Under the pieces are notes generated by a model. It worked only from the letters and a program-made list of their open reading frames with translations. It searched no databases and was not told the origin of the DNA. Below, in pieces: positions 16,583-25,350 of a DNA stretch of 64,000 nt. Position 1 is the first letter of the stretch. Every line of letters begins with the position of its first letter. The position numbers and the translations under genes are program-made. The stretch is from WHSW01 sp963759295 (GTDB taxonomy: Bacteria > Actinomycetota > Thermoleophilia > Solirubrobacterales > 70-9): assembly GCA_963759295.1 (NCBI GenBank), contig CAVWYT010000005.1, positions 66,877 through 130,876 on the forward strand, written 5' to 3'.

Positions 16583-19500
16583 GCGCCGGCGCCGTTCACC
16601 TGCACGTCCACAGCGAGTACTCGCTGCTCGACGGCGCCTGCAAGATCGATTCGATGGCGGCTCGAGCCGCCGAGCTCGGGATGCCGGCGCTCGGGCTCAC
16701 CGACCACGGGGTGATGAACGGGGCCGTCGAGCACTACAAGGCATGCGCCAAGCACGGCGTCAAGCCGATCCTCGGGCTCGAGGCCTATCTGGTCGACGAC
16801 CGCCGGGCCGAGGGGCGGGTCGAGCGCAACCACCTGACGCTGCTCGCCGCCTCCGACACGGGGTTTCGCAACCTCGTCAAGCTGACCTCCGCCGGCTACC
16901 TGGAGGGCTTCAGGCGCGGCAAGGCGAACGTCGACATGGAGCTGCTCGAGCGCCACTCCGAGGGCGTGATCGCGCTCACCGGGTGCCTGCAATCGCGCTT
17001 CTGCCGGCGGTTGGTCGAGGAGCCGCCCGGCGGACGCCCGCGCGCACGTCGACGATCTCGTCCAGGTGTTTGGAGCGGAAGACGTCTACTTCGAGATCCA
17101 GGAGAACGGGATCGACGAGCAGGAGAAGGCGAACCTGGGAATCGTCCGCTGCGCGCGCGAGCTCGGCCGGCCGCTGGTCGCGACCGCCGACGTCCACTAC
17201 CTCCGCCGCGACGACTACTCCAACCACGCGGCGCTGCTCTGCGTGCAGACGAAGTCGACGCTCGAGCAGCCGAAGCTGACCTTCGACACAGAACGAGTTC
17301 TTTCTCAAGAGCCCCGAGGAGATGCGCGACTCGTTCGCGGCCCATGCCCGGCGTCGGTCGAGGCGACGCTCGAGATCGCCGAACGCTGTCGGGTGGAGAT
17401 CGAGCTCGGCAAGCTGCTGCTGCCGCGCTTCCCGACCCCGCACGGCGAGGAGCCACGCGAGATGCTCCACCGGCTCGCGCGCGAGGGACTCGCCCGCCGC
17501 TACGGCGACCCGCCACCGGCGGAGGCGGTCGACCGGCTCGAGTTCGAGCTCGAGGTGATCGGGGAGATGGGGTTCGACTCCTACTTCCTGATCGTCTGGG
17601 ACTTCGTCAACTTCGCGAAGCAGAACGGGATCGCCGTCGGCCCGGGGCGCGGTTCGGCCGCCGGCTCGATCGTCGCCTACGCGCTCAACATCACCGACCT
17701 CGACCCGCTCGCCAACGACCTGCTGTTCGAGCGCTTTTTGAATCCGGCGCGCAAGTCGATGCCCGACATCGACATCGACTTCTCGGTCCGCGGCCGGGAG
17801 CGGGTGATTCGCTACGTGCAGGAGAAGTACGGGCGCGAGTCGGTGGCCCAGATCATCACCTTCGGCAAGATGGCGCCGCGGGCCGCGACCCGCGACGCCG
17901 CCCGCGTCCTCGGCTTCGACTACGGGATCGGCGATCGCGCCGCGAAGCTGATCCCGGAGCCGATCATGGGCCGCAGCCCGAGCTTCGACGAGTGCCTGAA
18001 GCCCGGCCAGGACCTGAAGCAGGCCTACGACGCCGACGGCGACGTGCGCCGGATCGTCGACGTCGCCAAGGGCCTCGAGGGGATCGTCCGCAACAACTCG
18101 ATCCACGCCGCCGCGGTCGTGATCGCCGACCGCCCGCTGGACGAGATCGTCCCGCTGCAGCTCGCCGAGGACCGGGGCGCGGCGGCCGGAGAAGGGCCAG
18201 AACGGCAGGCCCGAGCGTCAGTACAAGATCGTCACCCAGTACTCGATGGGCCCGATCGAGGAGATCGGCCTGCTGAAGATGGACTTCCTCGGACTTCGCA
18301 ACCTCGACGTGATCGAGGACGCGGTCGAGATCATCCGCCGTTCCCGCGGGGTCGAGCTCGACATGGAGGCGATCCCGATGGACGACGCGAAGACATTCGA
18401 GATGCTCGCCGAGGGTGACTCGGTCGGCGTCTTCCAGCTCGAGTCCGAGGGCATGCGCGAGGCGATCAAGAAGGTGAGGCCGACCGAGTTCGACGACATC
18501 GTCGCCCTCGTCTCGCTCTACCGGCCGGGCGCGATGCGCTACATCGACGACTACGCCGCCGGCAAGCGCAAGCCCGGCCGCGGTCACCTATCCGGACCCG
18601 CGGCTGCGGCCGATCACCGAGGCGACCTACGGCTGCTGCATCTACCAGGAGCAGCTGATGGAGATCGCCAAGCGGCTGGGCGGCTTCAGCCCCGCCGAGG
18701 CCGACGACCTGCGCAAGGCGGTGGGCAAGAAGAAGCGCGACCTGATGGCGACGATGGAGGACAAGTTCCTCGCCGGTTGCGCGGAGTCGGGCACCGAGCG
18801 GCGGGTGGCGAAGGACCTCTGGTCGCTGATGACCGCGGCGGCGGACTACTCGTTCAACAAGTCCCACGCCGCCTGCTACGCGCTGATCGCCTACCGCACC
18901 GCCTACCTGAAGGCCAACTACCCGGCCGAGTACATGGCGGCGGTGATCTCGTCGGTGATGTCCACCAAGGACAAGGTGCCGTTCTTCGTCAACCGCTGCG
19001 AGGCGATGGGGATCGACGTGCTGCCGCCCGACGTCAACTCCTCCGATCACGGCTTCGTGGTCAGCGGCAACTCGATCCGGTTCGGGCTCGACGCGGTCAA
19101 GAACGTCGGCCACGCCGCGGTCGAGTCGATCATCGCCGCGCGCTCGAGCGGTGGCGACTTCGAGTCGATCTGGGACTTCTGCGGCAGGGTCGACGCCCGC
19201 GCCGTCAACAAGCGCGCGACCGAATGCCTGGTCAAGTGCGGCGCCCTCGATTCGACCGGGGCGACCCGGAAGGGGATGCTCGAGGTGCTCGCCCAGGCGC
19301 AGTCGGCCGGCCAGAAGTCCCAGGAGGACTCACGGCGCGGCCAGGGCTCGATCTTCGACCTCGGCGGCGACCAGGGCGGCGGCCGCCTCGCCCGGCCTCG
19401 CGCCGCCGCGCCACCCGATCGTGCCGAGCGAGGAGTTCGACCAGCGCGAGCTGCTGTCGCTCGAGAAGGAGACGCTCGGCACGTTCCTCTCCGCCCACCC

Positions 19501-20098
19501 GCTGAGCGAGGTGCGCGACGCGCTCCAAGCCCGTGTCGATCGCAGCCTCGCCACGGTTGCGGAGCTCCAGGACGGCGCCTGGGTGACGGTCGGCGGGATC
19601 GTCGCCGAGGCCAAGAAGGTCCGCACCCGCAGCGGCGGGTACGTGATGTTCGCGACCCTCGATGACCTCGAGGGGAGGGTGGAGCTGTTCGTCCGCGACG
19701 CTGCCGGCGAGGCGGCGGAGGCGGTCGAGGTCGATCGCGTGATCGTCGTCCGCGGGCGCGTCGACCACAAGGGCCGCGGGGACATGAGCGTCGTCGTGCA
19801 CGAGGCCGAGCGCTTCGAGCCCGAGGCGACCGAGCTCGCCGCGGCGCGGGCCAAGGCGAGCGCCGCGATCGGTCCGCTGATCCTGCGTATCGACGCCGCC
19901 GAGTTCCGGCGGGCGCTGATCGACGACCTCAAGTCGCTGTTCGAGGACTTCCCGGGGACCAGTGAGGTGCTGCTCGAGATGCGCACCCGTGAGGGGCTTC
20001 GCAGGCTGCGCTTCGGCGCCGAATACCGCGTCGCGCCATCGCCCGCGCTGCGCGCCGAGATCGACCAGCTGCTGGGACCGGCGTCTCTCGCCGCGTAG
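16579..20098 (+). CDS. dnaE: DNA polymerase III subunit alpha (six frameshifts)
   Basis: Replicative polymerase, about 1173 residues after joining, normal for DnaE1. The PHP domain opens with 'VHLHVHSEYSLLDGACK'. The polymerase core has 'GPGRGSAAGSIVAYAL' and the metal-binding 'MPDIDIDFSVRGRERVI'. Later come 'GVFQLESEGMREA', 'SFNKSHAACYALIAYRTAYL', the helix-hairpin-helix region, and an OB-fold ('WVTVGGIVAEAKKVRTRSGG') near the C-terminus. The frame changes near 17035, 17290, 17345, 18185, 18585 and 19395, nearly all equal to one extra base. The gene is essential, so these are sequence errors. The GTG at 16579 gives the expected N-terminus. Its TAG stop is reused as the start of the next gene's -10 hexamer. 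Confidence 0.94.
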
Positions 20099-20101
20099 AC
20101 T
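20096..20101 (+). promoter_or_regulatory. -10 hexamer TAGACT overlapping the dnaE stop codon
   Basis: TAGACT sits 7 nt before the GTG at 20109. Its TAG is the dnaE stop codon. Confidence 0.5.
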
Positions 20102-20108
20102 CCCGCGC

Positions 20109-20510
20109 GTGGCGACCGTCCACCGAGGAGCGCGCACAGACGCCGGCGAGTGCCGCCGCTGCCGGACCTTCTGCGACAAGCTGATCGAGCCGCGGGGCTG
20201 CATCGAGCTCGGCTGTCGCTTCCTCTACAGCTACGAGGATCAGCTCACCGGCGGCCGCTACATGGGCTGCATGCGCAAGGTGTTTCGCGCCGAGATCGAC
20301 ATCGACATGTTCGAGCTCGCCGAGGCGGCCGGGGGCTTCGGCGGAATCAAGATGACCGGCGAGTCGCTGCCGCAGTGCCAGTTCCGGGTCGAGCCCTGCT
20401 ACGAGGGCGACGGACGGGCCTACGACTGCGTCAACCCGAGCTTCTTCGACTGCACCGACAGGGGTCCGGAGGGGATTCGGGCCTTCGACCTCCGAGACGC
20501 GCTCACCTGA
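20109..20510 (+). CDS. Cys-rich protein of unknown function, 133 residues
   Basis: Contains ten cysteines: 'CRRCRTFC' at 15-22, C31 and C36 in 'CIELGC', and later 'YMGCMRK', 'LPQCQFRVEPCYEG' and 'DCVNPSFFDC'. This is a likely multi-cysteine metal or Fe-S site. No signal peptide or membrane segment is seen. The start is set by the leaderless signal TAGACT 7 nt upstream. It overlaps the convergent endonuclease IV gene by 8 nt. The frame is clean. I do not recognise the family; it could be a small redox or zinc protein. Confidence 0.7.
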   Translation: MATVHRGARTDAGECRRCRTFCDKLIEPRGCIELGCRFLYSYEDQLTGGRYMGCMRKVFRAEIDIDMFELAEAAGGFGGIKMTGESLPQCQFRVEPCYEGDGRAYDCVNPSFFDCTDRGPEGIRAFDLRDALT

Positions 20511-21405
20511 GCGAGCGACCGCCGCGCGAGCGGGCGCCGAGCCCGCGCTCGCGGAGGCGCTTGGCGTGCTCGACGTCGGCGAGCACGGGCCCGTGGCCAT
20601 CGGGGCCCGGGGTCTCGAGCAGCGCCGGAAGGCGCTCGAACCGAGGCTCCGAGAGGAAGGTGGCGATTCCGTCGTCGCCGAGCTCGCCGTCGCCGAGGTT
20701 GGCGTGGCGATCACGGTTGCCACCGAGCGGGATCTGCGAATCGTTGACGTGCAGGCAGCGCAGCCGGTCGAGGCCGAGCTTGTCGTCGAACTCGTCGACG
20801 ACCGTCCCGAGCGCGTCGGCGGCGCGGATCTCGTAGCCCGAGGCGAGCAGGTGACAGCAGTCGAGGCAGATCCCGACGCGGCGATCGCCGGCGAGCAGGT
20901 CGAGCAGGTCGGCGAGCTCGTCGAAGTTGCGCCCGAGCGGCCCCTGCGTCCCGGCCGTGTTCTCGAGCAGCACCGGGCATTCGTCGGTGTCGGCGAGCGC
21001 CCTGGCGATCGCCTTGGCGGCACGCTTCATCGACGCGCCGTGGGGCTCGCCCTTGCGGGCGCCGGCGTGCAGGACGACCCCGTCGGCGCCGATCCCGTCG
21101 CCGACGCGCAGCGCGTGGGTGAGCGAGGCGATCGACTTGCGGCGGATCTCGTCCTCCTTGCTGGCGCAGTTGATCAGGTAGACCGCGTGGATGACGACCG
21201 ACTCCAGCGGTGAGTCGTCGAACGCCGCTCCGAATGCCGCGAAGTCCTTTGCCGAGTACCGCGTCGGGCGCCACATCCGCGGGCTCTGGTTGAAGATCTG
21301 GATCGCCTCGCAGCCGCGCTCGGTCCCCCGCTCGACGGTCTTGGGGAGGCCGCCCGCCGTGGACACGTGCGCGCCGATCAGCACCGAACGGTCGTCCTCT
21401 CGCAT
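20503..21405 (-). CDS. nfo: Endonuclease IV (AP endonuclease)
   Basis: Zn-dependent apurinic/apyrimidinic endonuclease of base-excision repair, 300 residues. The TIM-barrel metal ligands lie in family motifs: 'LIGAHVSTAGGLPK' at the N-terminus, 'VVIHAVYLINCAS', 'VVLHAGARKGE', 'PVLLENTAGTQG', 'GICLDCCHLLASGY', 'RCLHVNDSQIPLGGNRDRHA' and 'PALLETPGPDG'. All expected His, Glu and Asp positions appear present. The C-terminus ends in a basic tail. A TAGAGT hexamer 18 nt before the ATG is a possible promoter. Confidence 0.95.
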   Translation of the reverse strand: MREDDRSVLIGAHVSTAGGLPKTVERGTERGCEAIQIFNQSPRMWRPTRYSAKDFAAFGAAFDDSPLESVVIHAVYLINCASKEDEIRRKSIASLTHALRVGDGIGADGVVLHAGARKGEPHGASMKRAAKAIARALADTDECPVLLENTAGTQGPLGRNFDELADLLDLLAGDRRVGICLDCCHLLASGYEIRAADALGTVVDEFDDKLGLDRLRCLHVNDSQIPLGGNRDRHANLGDGELGDDGIATFLSEPRFERLPALLETPGPDGHGPVLADVEHAKRLRERGLGARSRGGRSLR

Positions 21406-21523
21406 CGCAGAGCCAGGCGCGGCACTCTAACCAGCCCGGGCGCGGGCTCCGCAACCGTTTGCCGGTCGGGCCGGGGGGTAACTGTGGGGGCGGCTGTCTG
21501 GAAGTCGGCCGAAAGGAGGAGAC

Positions 21524-21583
21524 ATGTACATCGGCATCGGGACGCTGATCCTCATCATCCTGCTGATCATCCTGCTCACCTAG
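21524..21583 (+). CDS. 19-residue hydrophobic peptide
   Basis: ATG-to-TAG ORF encoding MYIGIGTLILIILLIILLT, a single Ile/Leu helix just long enough to span a membrane. It is preceded by AAAGGAGGAGAC, one of the best Shine-Dalgarno sequences in the window, at ideal spacing. That signal, together with the low-GC ATC/CTG run in very GC-rich DNA, argues that it is a real gene. Possible roles are a membrane micro-protein or a toxin-like peptide; none is demonstrated. Confidence 0.55.
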   Translation: MYIGIGTLILIILLIILLT

Positions 21584-21679
21584 CGGGGCGGGCCGGCCCA
21601 GGCGGACTTAGACGGGGCGGGGGCTCTCGGCAGCAGGGACACGCGGGGTGTTCGGGCGCGGCGGCGCCGCTGTGGAAAC

Positions 21680-23083
21680 ATGCCCGCCGGCCCGCACATC
21701 GCCATGAATCAGTTGCCGAGAGTTCGCTTCGCCCCATCTCCCACCGGTGCCCTGCACATCGGGGGGGCGAGGACGGCGCTCTACAACTGGCTCGTCGCAC
21801 GCGGCGGGGACGGTCAGCTCGTCCTGCGGATCGAGGACACCGACCGCGAGCGCTCGACGCCCGAGAACGTCGCGCAGATTCTCGACGCGCTGCGCTGGCT
21901 CGAGCTCGACTGGGACGAGGGGCCGCTGAGCCAGGCGGAGCGCGCCGACCGACACCACGCGCGGATCGCCGAGCTGGTGGACGCCGATCGCGCCTACCCC
22001 GATCCCGCCACCGGCGAGGAGGTCCGCGCCTGGAAGGAGGCGCACGGGGGCCACGGCTATCGCGGCGAGCGGCGACCGGGGGAGGGGGCGGCGATCCGGT
22101 TGCGCGTCCCCGACGAGGGCGAGACGGTGGTCGATGACTTGATCCGCGGCCAGGTCCGATTCGAGAACCGGCTCACCGACGACCTCGTGATCGCGCGCGG
22201 CGACGGAACGCCGCTCTACAACTTCGCGGTCGCCGTCGACGACGCCGAGATGGCGATCACCGAGGTGATCCGCGGCGACGACCATCTCTCGAACACACCG
22301 AAGCAGCTGCTCGTGCTCGACGCGCTGGGTTTCGAGCCACCGCGCTACGCGCACCTGCCGCTGCTCCACGGCCCCGACGGCAAGAAGCTCTCCAAGCGCC
22401 ACGGCGCAGCTTCCGCACAGGAGCTTCGCGACGCGGGCTATTTGCCCGCCGCGGTGCGCAACTATCTCGCACTCCTCGGCTGGGGCGCCGCGGACGATCA
22501 GACGATCCTCTCGACCGCGGAGCTGATCGAACAGTTCTCGATCGAGCGCGTCGGCAGGGCCGCGGCGATCTTCGACGAGCGCAAGCTGCGCTGGCTGAAC
22601 GGGCGCTACATGCGGGGGCTGGCGCTGGACGACTACGTCAGCGCCGCCGCCGAGCAGCTCGAGCGCGAGGGACGCGCCGGGGCCGCGGCCGACCGCGAGC
22701 AGCTGCGCGTCGCGTGCGCGATCGCCCAGGAGAAGGCGCAGACGCTGGCCGAGCTGTGGCCGCTGATCGCGTTCTTGTTCGAGCCGCCCGTCGACGACCC
22801 GAAGGCCTGGGGCAAGGTGATGGAAGACGGGGTCGCGGACCGCCTCGAGCCGGCGCTGGAGGCGCTGCGGGTTGCGGAGCCGTTCGATGCCGAGACCCTC
22901 GAGCGCGACCTCGGCGCGGTGGTCGAGCGGCTCGCGGTCAAGCCCGCGGCTCTCTACCAGCCGCTTCGGGTCGCGATCACCGGCACGACGGTGTCGCCCG
23001 GGATCTTCGAATCGCTCGCGGCGCTGGGGCGCGAGCGCTCGCTGGAGCGGGTGCAAGCGGCGCTCGCGCGCCTGCGCGGCTGA
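21680..23083 (+). CDS. gltX: Glutamate--tRNA ligase
   Basis: Class I synthetase, 467 residues. The HIGH signature is 'FAPSPTGALHIGGARTALYN', 'LRIEDTDRERS' follows, and the KMSKS equivalent is 'GKKLSKRHGAAS'. The C-terminal helical anticodon domain is present ('VERLAVKPAALYQPLRVAI', 'SPGIFESLAALGRERSLERV'). With gatCAB in the same window, the enzyme may be non-discriminating and charge both tRNA-Glu and tRNA-Gln; this is inference. An ATG at 21704 (MNQLPRVRF) is an alternative start and fits the family N-terminus better. Confidence 0.97.
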   Translation: MPAGPHIAMNQLPRVRFAPSPTGALHIGGARTALYNWLVARGGDGQLVLRIEDTDRERSTPENVAQILDALRWLELDWDEGPLSQAERADRHHARIAELVDADRAYPDPATGEEVRAWKEAHGGHGYRGERRPGEGAAIRLRVPDEGETVVDDLIRGQVRFENRLTDDLVIARGDGTPLYNFAVAVDDAEMAITEVIRGDDHLSNTPKQLLVLDALGFEPPRYAHLPLLHGPDGKKLSKRHGAASAQELRDAGYLPAAVRNYLALLGWGAADDQTILSTAELIEQFSIERVGRAAAIFDERKLRWLNGRYMRGLALDDYVSAAAEQLEREGRAGAAADREQLRVACAIAQEKAQTLAELWPLIAFLFEPPVDDPKAWGKVMEDGVADRLEPALEALRVAEPFDAETLERDLGAVVERLAVKPAALYQPLRVAITGTTVSPGIFESLAALGRERSLERVQAALARLRG

Positions 23084-23158
23084 CGCGGAGCACGCGGTAC
23101 CCCGCCGTCCGACCGCGCCCGGCCCTCCTGCTCGCCCGCGGTTGCGGCCGGCTCGGAG

Positions 23159-23779
23159 CTACTCGATCAGGCTGCTGCGGAGGCCGATCGCGACGGCGTG
23201 GGCGCGATCGTGGGCCTCGAGCCGCGAGAGCGCGGCCTTCGTGTGCGTGCGAACGGTCTCGACGCTGAGGCCGAGAAGCTCCGCGGCGGCGTCGGTGGAG
23301 AGCCCGTCGGCGTAGAGCTGCAGGATCTGTCGCTGGCGGCGGGTCAGCGTCTGGCGCCCGTTGCCCTCGCGGGCCGCCGGGTCGACGAACTCCTCCGCCA
23401 GCGCGGCCGCGTCCACAGCGCGCGAGAGCTCCTTCGCGGGCGAGCTCTTGGCCACGTAGGCGATCGCGCCGGCGTCGATCGCCTCGCTCGCCGCGTGGCG
23501 CTCCGGTCGCGCCCCATGGGCGACGATCCCGAGCCCGGGGCGGGCCTTTCGCAGGGCGCGAATCGCGCGGATGCCGACCAGGCGCTGGCCCCGGTGGGCG
23601 CGCCGCGAATGAAGCTCGACGACGGCGACGTCGAAATCGCCCAGCGAGGTGAGCAGCTCCATGGCCACCTGCCCGTCGGACGCCTCCTCGACCGCATATC
23701 GATCGGCGAGCAGCTCCCTGACCCCCAGCCGGATCGTGGGATGCTCGTCTATGACCAGGCAGCGCCGTTCCTCGTTCAC
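23159..23779 (-). CDS. LuxR/NarL-family regulator with atypical receiver (Asp to Glu)
   Basis: About 206 residues from the GTG at 23779; longer upstream readings add an unlikely N-terminus. The receiver domain (about 1-125) starts 'RRCLVIDEHPTIRLGVRELL' and has the conserved Lys in 'AYVAKSSP'. At the end of beta-3, where the phosphate-accepting Asp should be, the sequence is 'FDVAVVELHS', with Glu instead. The LuxR HTH (about 140-206) is typical: 'LTRRQRQILQLYADGLS', 'AAELLGLSVETVRTHTKAAL'. It probably works without phosphorylation or as a locked-on form. A 15-bp palindrome 15 nt upstream of the start may be its operator. Confidence 0.88.
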   Translation of the reverse strand: MNEERRCLVIDEHPTIRLGVRELLADRYAVEEASDGQVAMELLTSLGDFDVAVVELHSRRAHRGQRLVGIRAIRALRKARPGLGIVAHGARPERHAASEAIDAGAIAYVAKSSPAKELSRAVDAAALAEEFVDPAAREGNGRQTLTRRQRQILQLYADGLSTDAAAELLGLSVETVRTHTKAALSRLEAHDRAHAVAIGLRSSLIE

Positions 23780-23793
23780 TCCATTGCCCCGAC

Positions 23794-23808
23794 CCGGGAA
23801 ATTCCCGG
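23794..23808. promoter_or_regulatory. 15-bp palindrome CCGGGAAATTCCCGG upstream of luxR-type gene
   Basis: A perfect 7-1-7 palindrome located 15-29 nt before the GTG of the LuxR-type regulator on the minus strand. The position suits autoregulation; the binding protein is not shown. Confidence 0.5.
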
Positions 23809-23936
23809 AAGACGCTCTGCCGGCGTCGATAAAACCGGCAGCGGCCCATCCGGGCCGCCCGGCCATCCTAACCGCCCGAGCGGCAAGCGACTGCACCTCG
23901 GCCGGTACGAGCGAGGTTTTTCGCCTCCGGGTGCGA

Positions 23937-23942
23937 TAGAAC
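23937..23942 (+). promoter_or_regulatory. -10 hexamer TAGAAC of rrf2-type gene
   Basis: TAGAAC lies 7 nt before the ATG at 23950. It is a weaker match (final C) but has the common leaderless spacing. Confidence 0.35.
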
Positions 23943-23949
23943 CATCCGG

Positions 23950-24348
23950 ATGATCTCGGTCACCTCCAAGTCGCGCTACGCCGTCGTCGCGATGGCCGAG
24001 CTCGCGCGCGCCGGCCCGCGGCCGATTCCGATCGCGCAGGTCGCAGAACGACGCGGAATGCCCGTGCAGTTCTTGGAACAGCTGTTCGCGACGCTGCGCC
24101 GCGACGGCCTCCTGCTCAGCCAACGCGGGGTCAAGGGCGGCTACACGCTCGCCCGGCCGCCGGAGGAGATCACGGTGCTCGAGGTCGTCCAGGCGCTCGA
24201 CGGCCGAGTCGGCGAGGAGGCGCGCGAGGCCGGCGGGATCTGGAAGGAGGGCGTCGAGGCGCTGCGCGACGTCTTCAGTCGCACCACGATCGCCGACATC
24301 GCCCGCCGCGAGGCCGACGAGGTCGAGGCGGGGATCTACCACATCTAG
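23950..24348 (+). CDS. Rrf2-family transcription regulator lacking Fe-S cysteines
   Basis: 132 residues with the Rrf2 winged helix: 'ISVTSKSRYAVVAMAELA', 'VAERRGMPVQFLEQLFATL', the wing 'GVKGGYTLARPPEEITVLEV'. IscR/NsrR-type proteins carry three cysteines near residues 90-105; this protein has none. That resembles CymR, the cysteine-metabolism repressor that acts with CysK. cysK-cysE lie 2.4 kb downstream, so a CymR-like role is a reasonable guess but unproven. Confidence 0.88.
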   Translation: MISVTSKSRYAVVAMAELARAGPRPIPIAQVAERRGMPVQFLEQLFATLRRDGLLLSQRGVKGGYTLARPPEEITVLEVVQALDGRVGEEAREAGGIWKEGVEALRDVFSRTTIADIARREADEVEAGIYHI

Positions 24349-24519
24349 AAGCGGTCCCGGCGCTAAGCGGGATTCCGCTCGGTAGAGCCAAGTTCAACCG
24401 CTGGGGAACCGCTCAGAACCGCCTGCTTTGTTGTTGACGACCTTCGGCACTCCGCGCACGGGCCAACCAAGCGCACTGCGTGCAGCGCGCCCGTTGACCC
24501 GAGACTCAGGCCTCGCCAG

Positions 24520-24981
24520 TCAGCCGATCACATGGAAGACGAAGTCGAACTTCGTTCCTGCCGGGTCGTGGAACTCGAGTTCCATCTCACCACGCGCGTT
24601 CCGATACGCGCCCGTGCCGCCGGTGATCGCGAGGACGCTGTCACTAGTGTCGTAGAACGGGCCCTGGACCGTGATCTGCCCCTTTGGCAGAAACGTGGTC
24701 CAGCTGCACTCCCACGACTCGCCCACGACCATGCGGATACAGGATCCCTGATCGGTGCCGACCTTCTGCGTGTCGGCGGCGTTGAAGACGTCGTTTGCAA
24801 ACGTGAGAATGTTCCCGACGTCGTCGCCCGCCGTTCCGTTGGTGACAACGTCCGTGGTCGCGTGTTCGACCACCGCGATCGTGCGACCCCCGTGATGATC
24901 GCCGGGACCCGCGCTCGCGTTCACCACGATCACGACTACCACCGAGGCCGCCAACAACGCGAGCGCGATTACCCGCTTCAT
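24520..24981 (-). CDS. Secreted allene-oxide-cyclase/dirigent-like barrel protein
   Basis: 153 residues with a signal peptide at 1-24 ('RVIALALLAASVVVVIVVNASA') and a strong AAGGAGG ribosome-binding site. The mature protein has the beta-barrel landmarks of the bacterial AOC/dirigent-like group: 'GNILTFANDVFNAADTQKVG', 'DQGSCIRMV', 'WECSWTTFLPKGQITVQGP', 'FYDTSDSVLAITGGTGAYRN' and 'ARGEMELEF'. Two cysteines may form a disulfide outside the cell. In plants such barrels act in jasmonate or lignan chemistry; the bacterial role is unknown. Confidence 0.82.
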   Translation of the reverse strand: MKRVIALALLAASVVVVIVVNASAGPGDHHGGRTIAVVEHATTDVVTNGTAGDDVGNILTFANDVFNAADTQKVGTDQGSCIRMVVGESWECSWTTFLPKGQITVQGPFYDTSDSVLAITGGTGAYRNARGEMELEFHDPAGTKFDFVFHVIG

Positions 24982-25350
24982 TTCCGCCTCCTTGTTCGGG
25001 CCGGGCAGGACCTATCTCCTCGCGAAGGCATTTCCTGGGTCCGGCGTGCGTTTAGCCGCGCAGCGGCTTGGACTCCCCTGGGGGGAATGCGGCGACGCTA
25101 TCGCTTTCTTGGCGTGCATACGAGGCGATTCACCGCTCCATGGACGAGCGATCGCTTGGCAATGGGTGCAGGCTTTGCACCGCCACCGCTGCACCAGCGC
25201 CAGCAGCGGGCACAGGCGGGCCGCAGGGTTGGCGACGAATCGTCCCCGCCAGGCGCCGCAGCCGCGCTGGTTCTTGAGTGAGGGCTCGCGTTCAGCGCCG
25301 CGCCGCGCCGCGCAAGAACGCCGTGCTCGAGGGGCGATACTGAGCGGGCG
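24982..25350. other. Gene-free stretch (369 nt)
   Basis: Between the ribosome-binding site of the secreted barrel protein (left) and the -10 element of the first NTF2-like gene (right) I see no convincing ORF, RNA fold or repeat. The local base composition is slightly less GC-rich than in neighbouring genes, and it may be decayed sequence. Confidence 0.5.
25336..25341 (+). promoter_or_regulatory. -10 hexamer GATACT (leaderless NTF2-like gene)
   Basis: GATACT is 9 nt before the ATG at 25351. The paralogue at 58109 has the identical hexamer and spacing. Confidence 0.5.

Noticed and set aside
16579..20098. Programmed frameshifting in dnaE
   Set aside because: Six shifts at unrelated sites without slippery sequences, in a zone where neighbours are equally broken; sequence error explains all.
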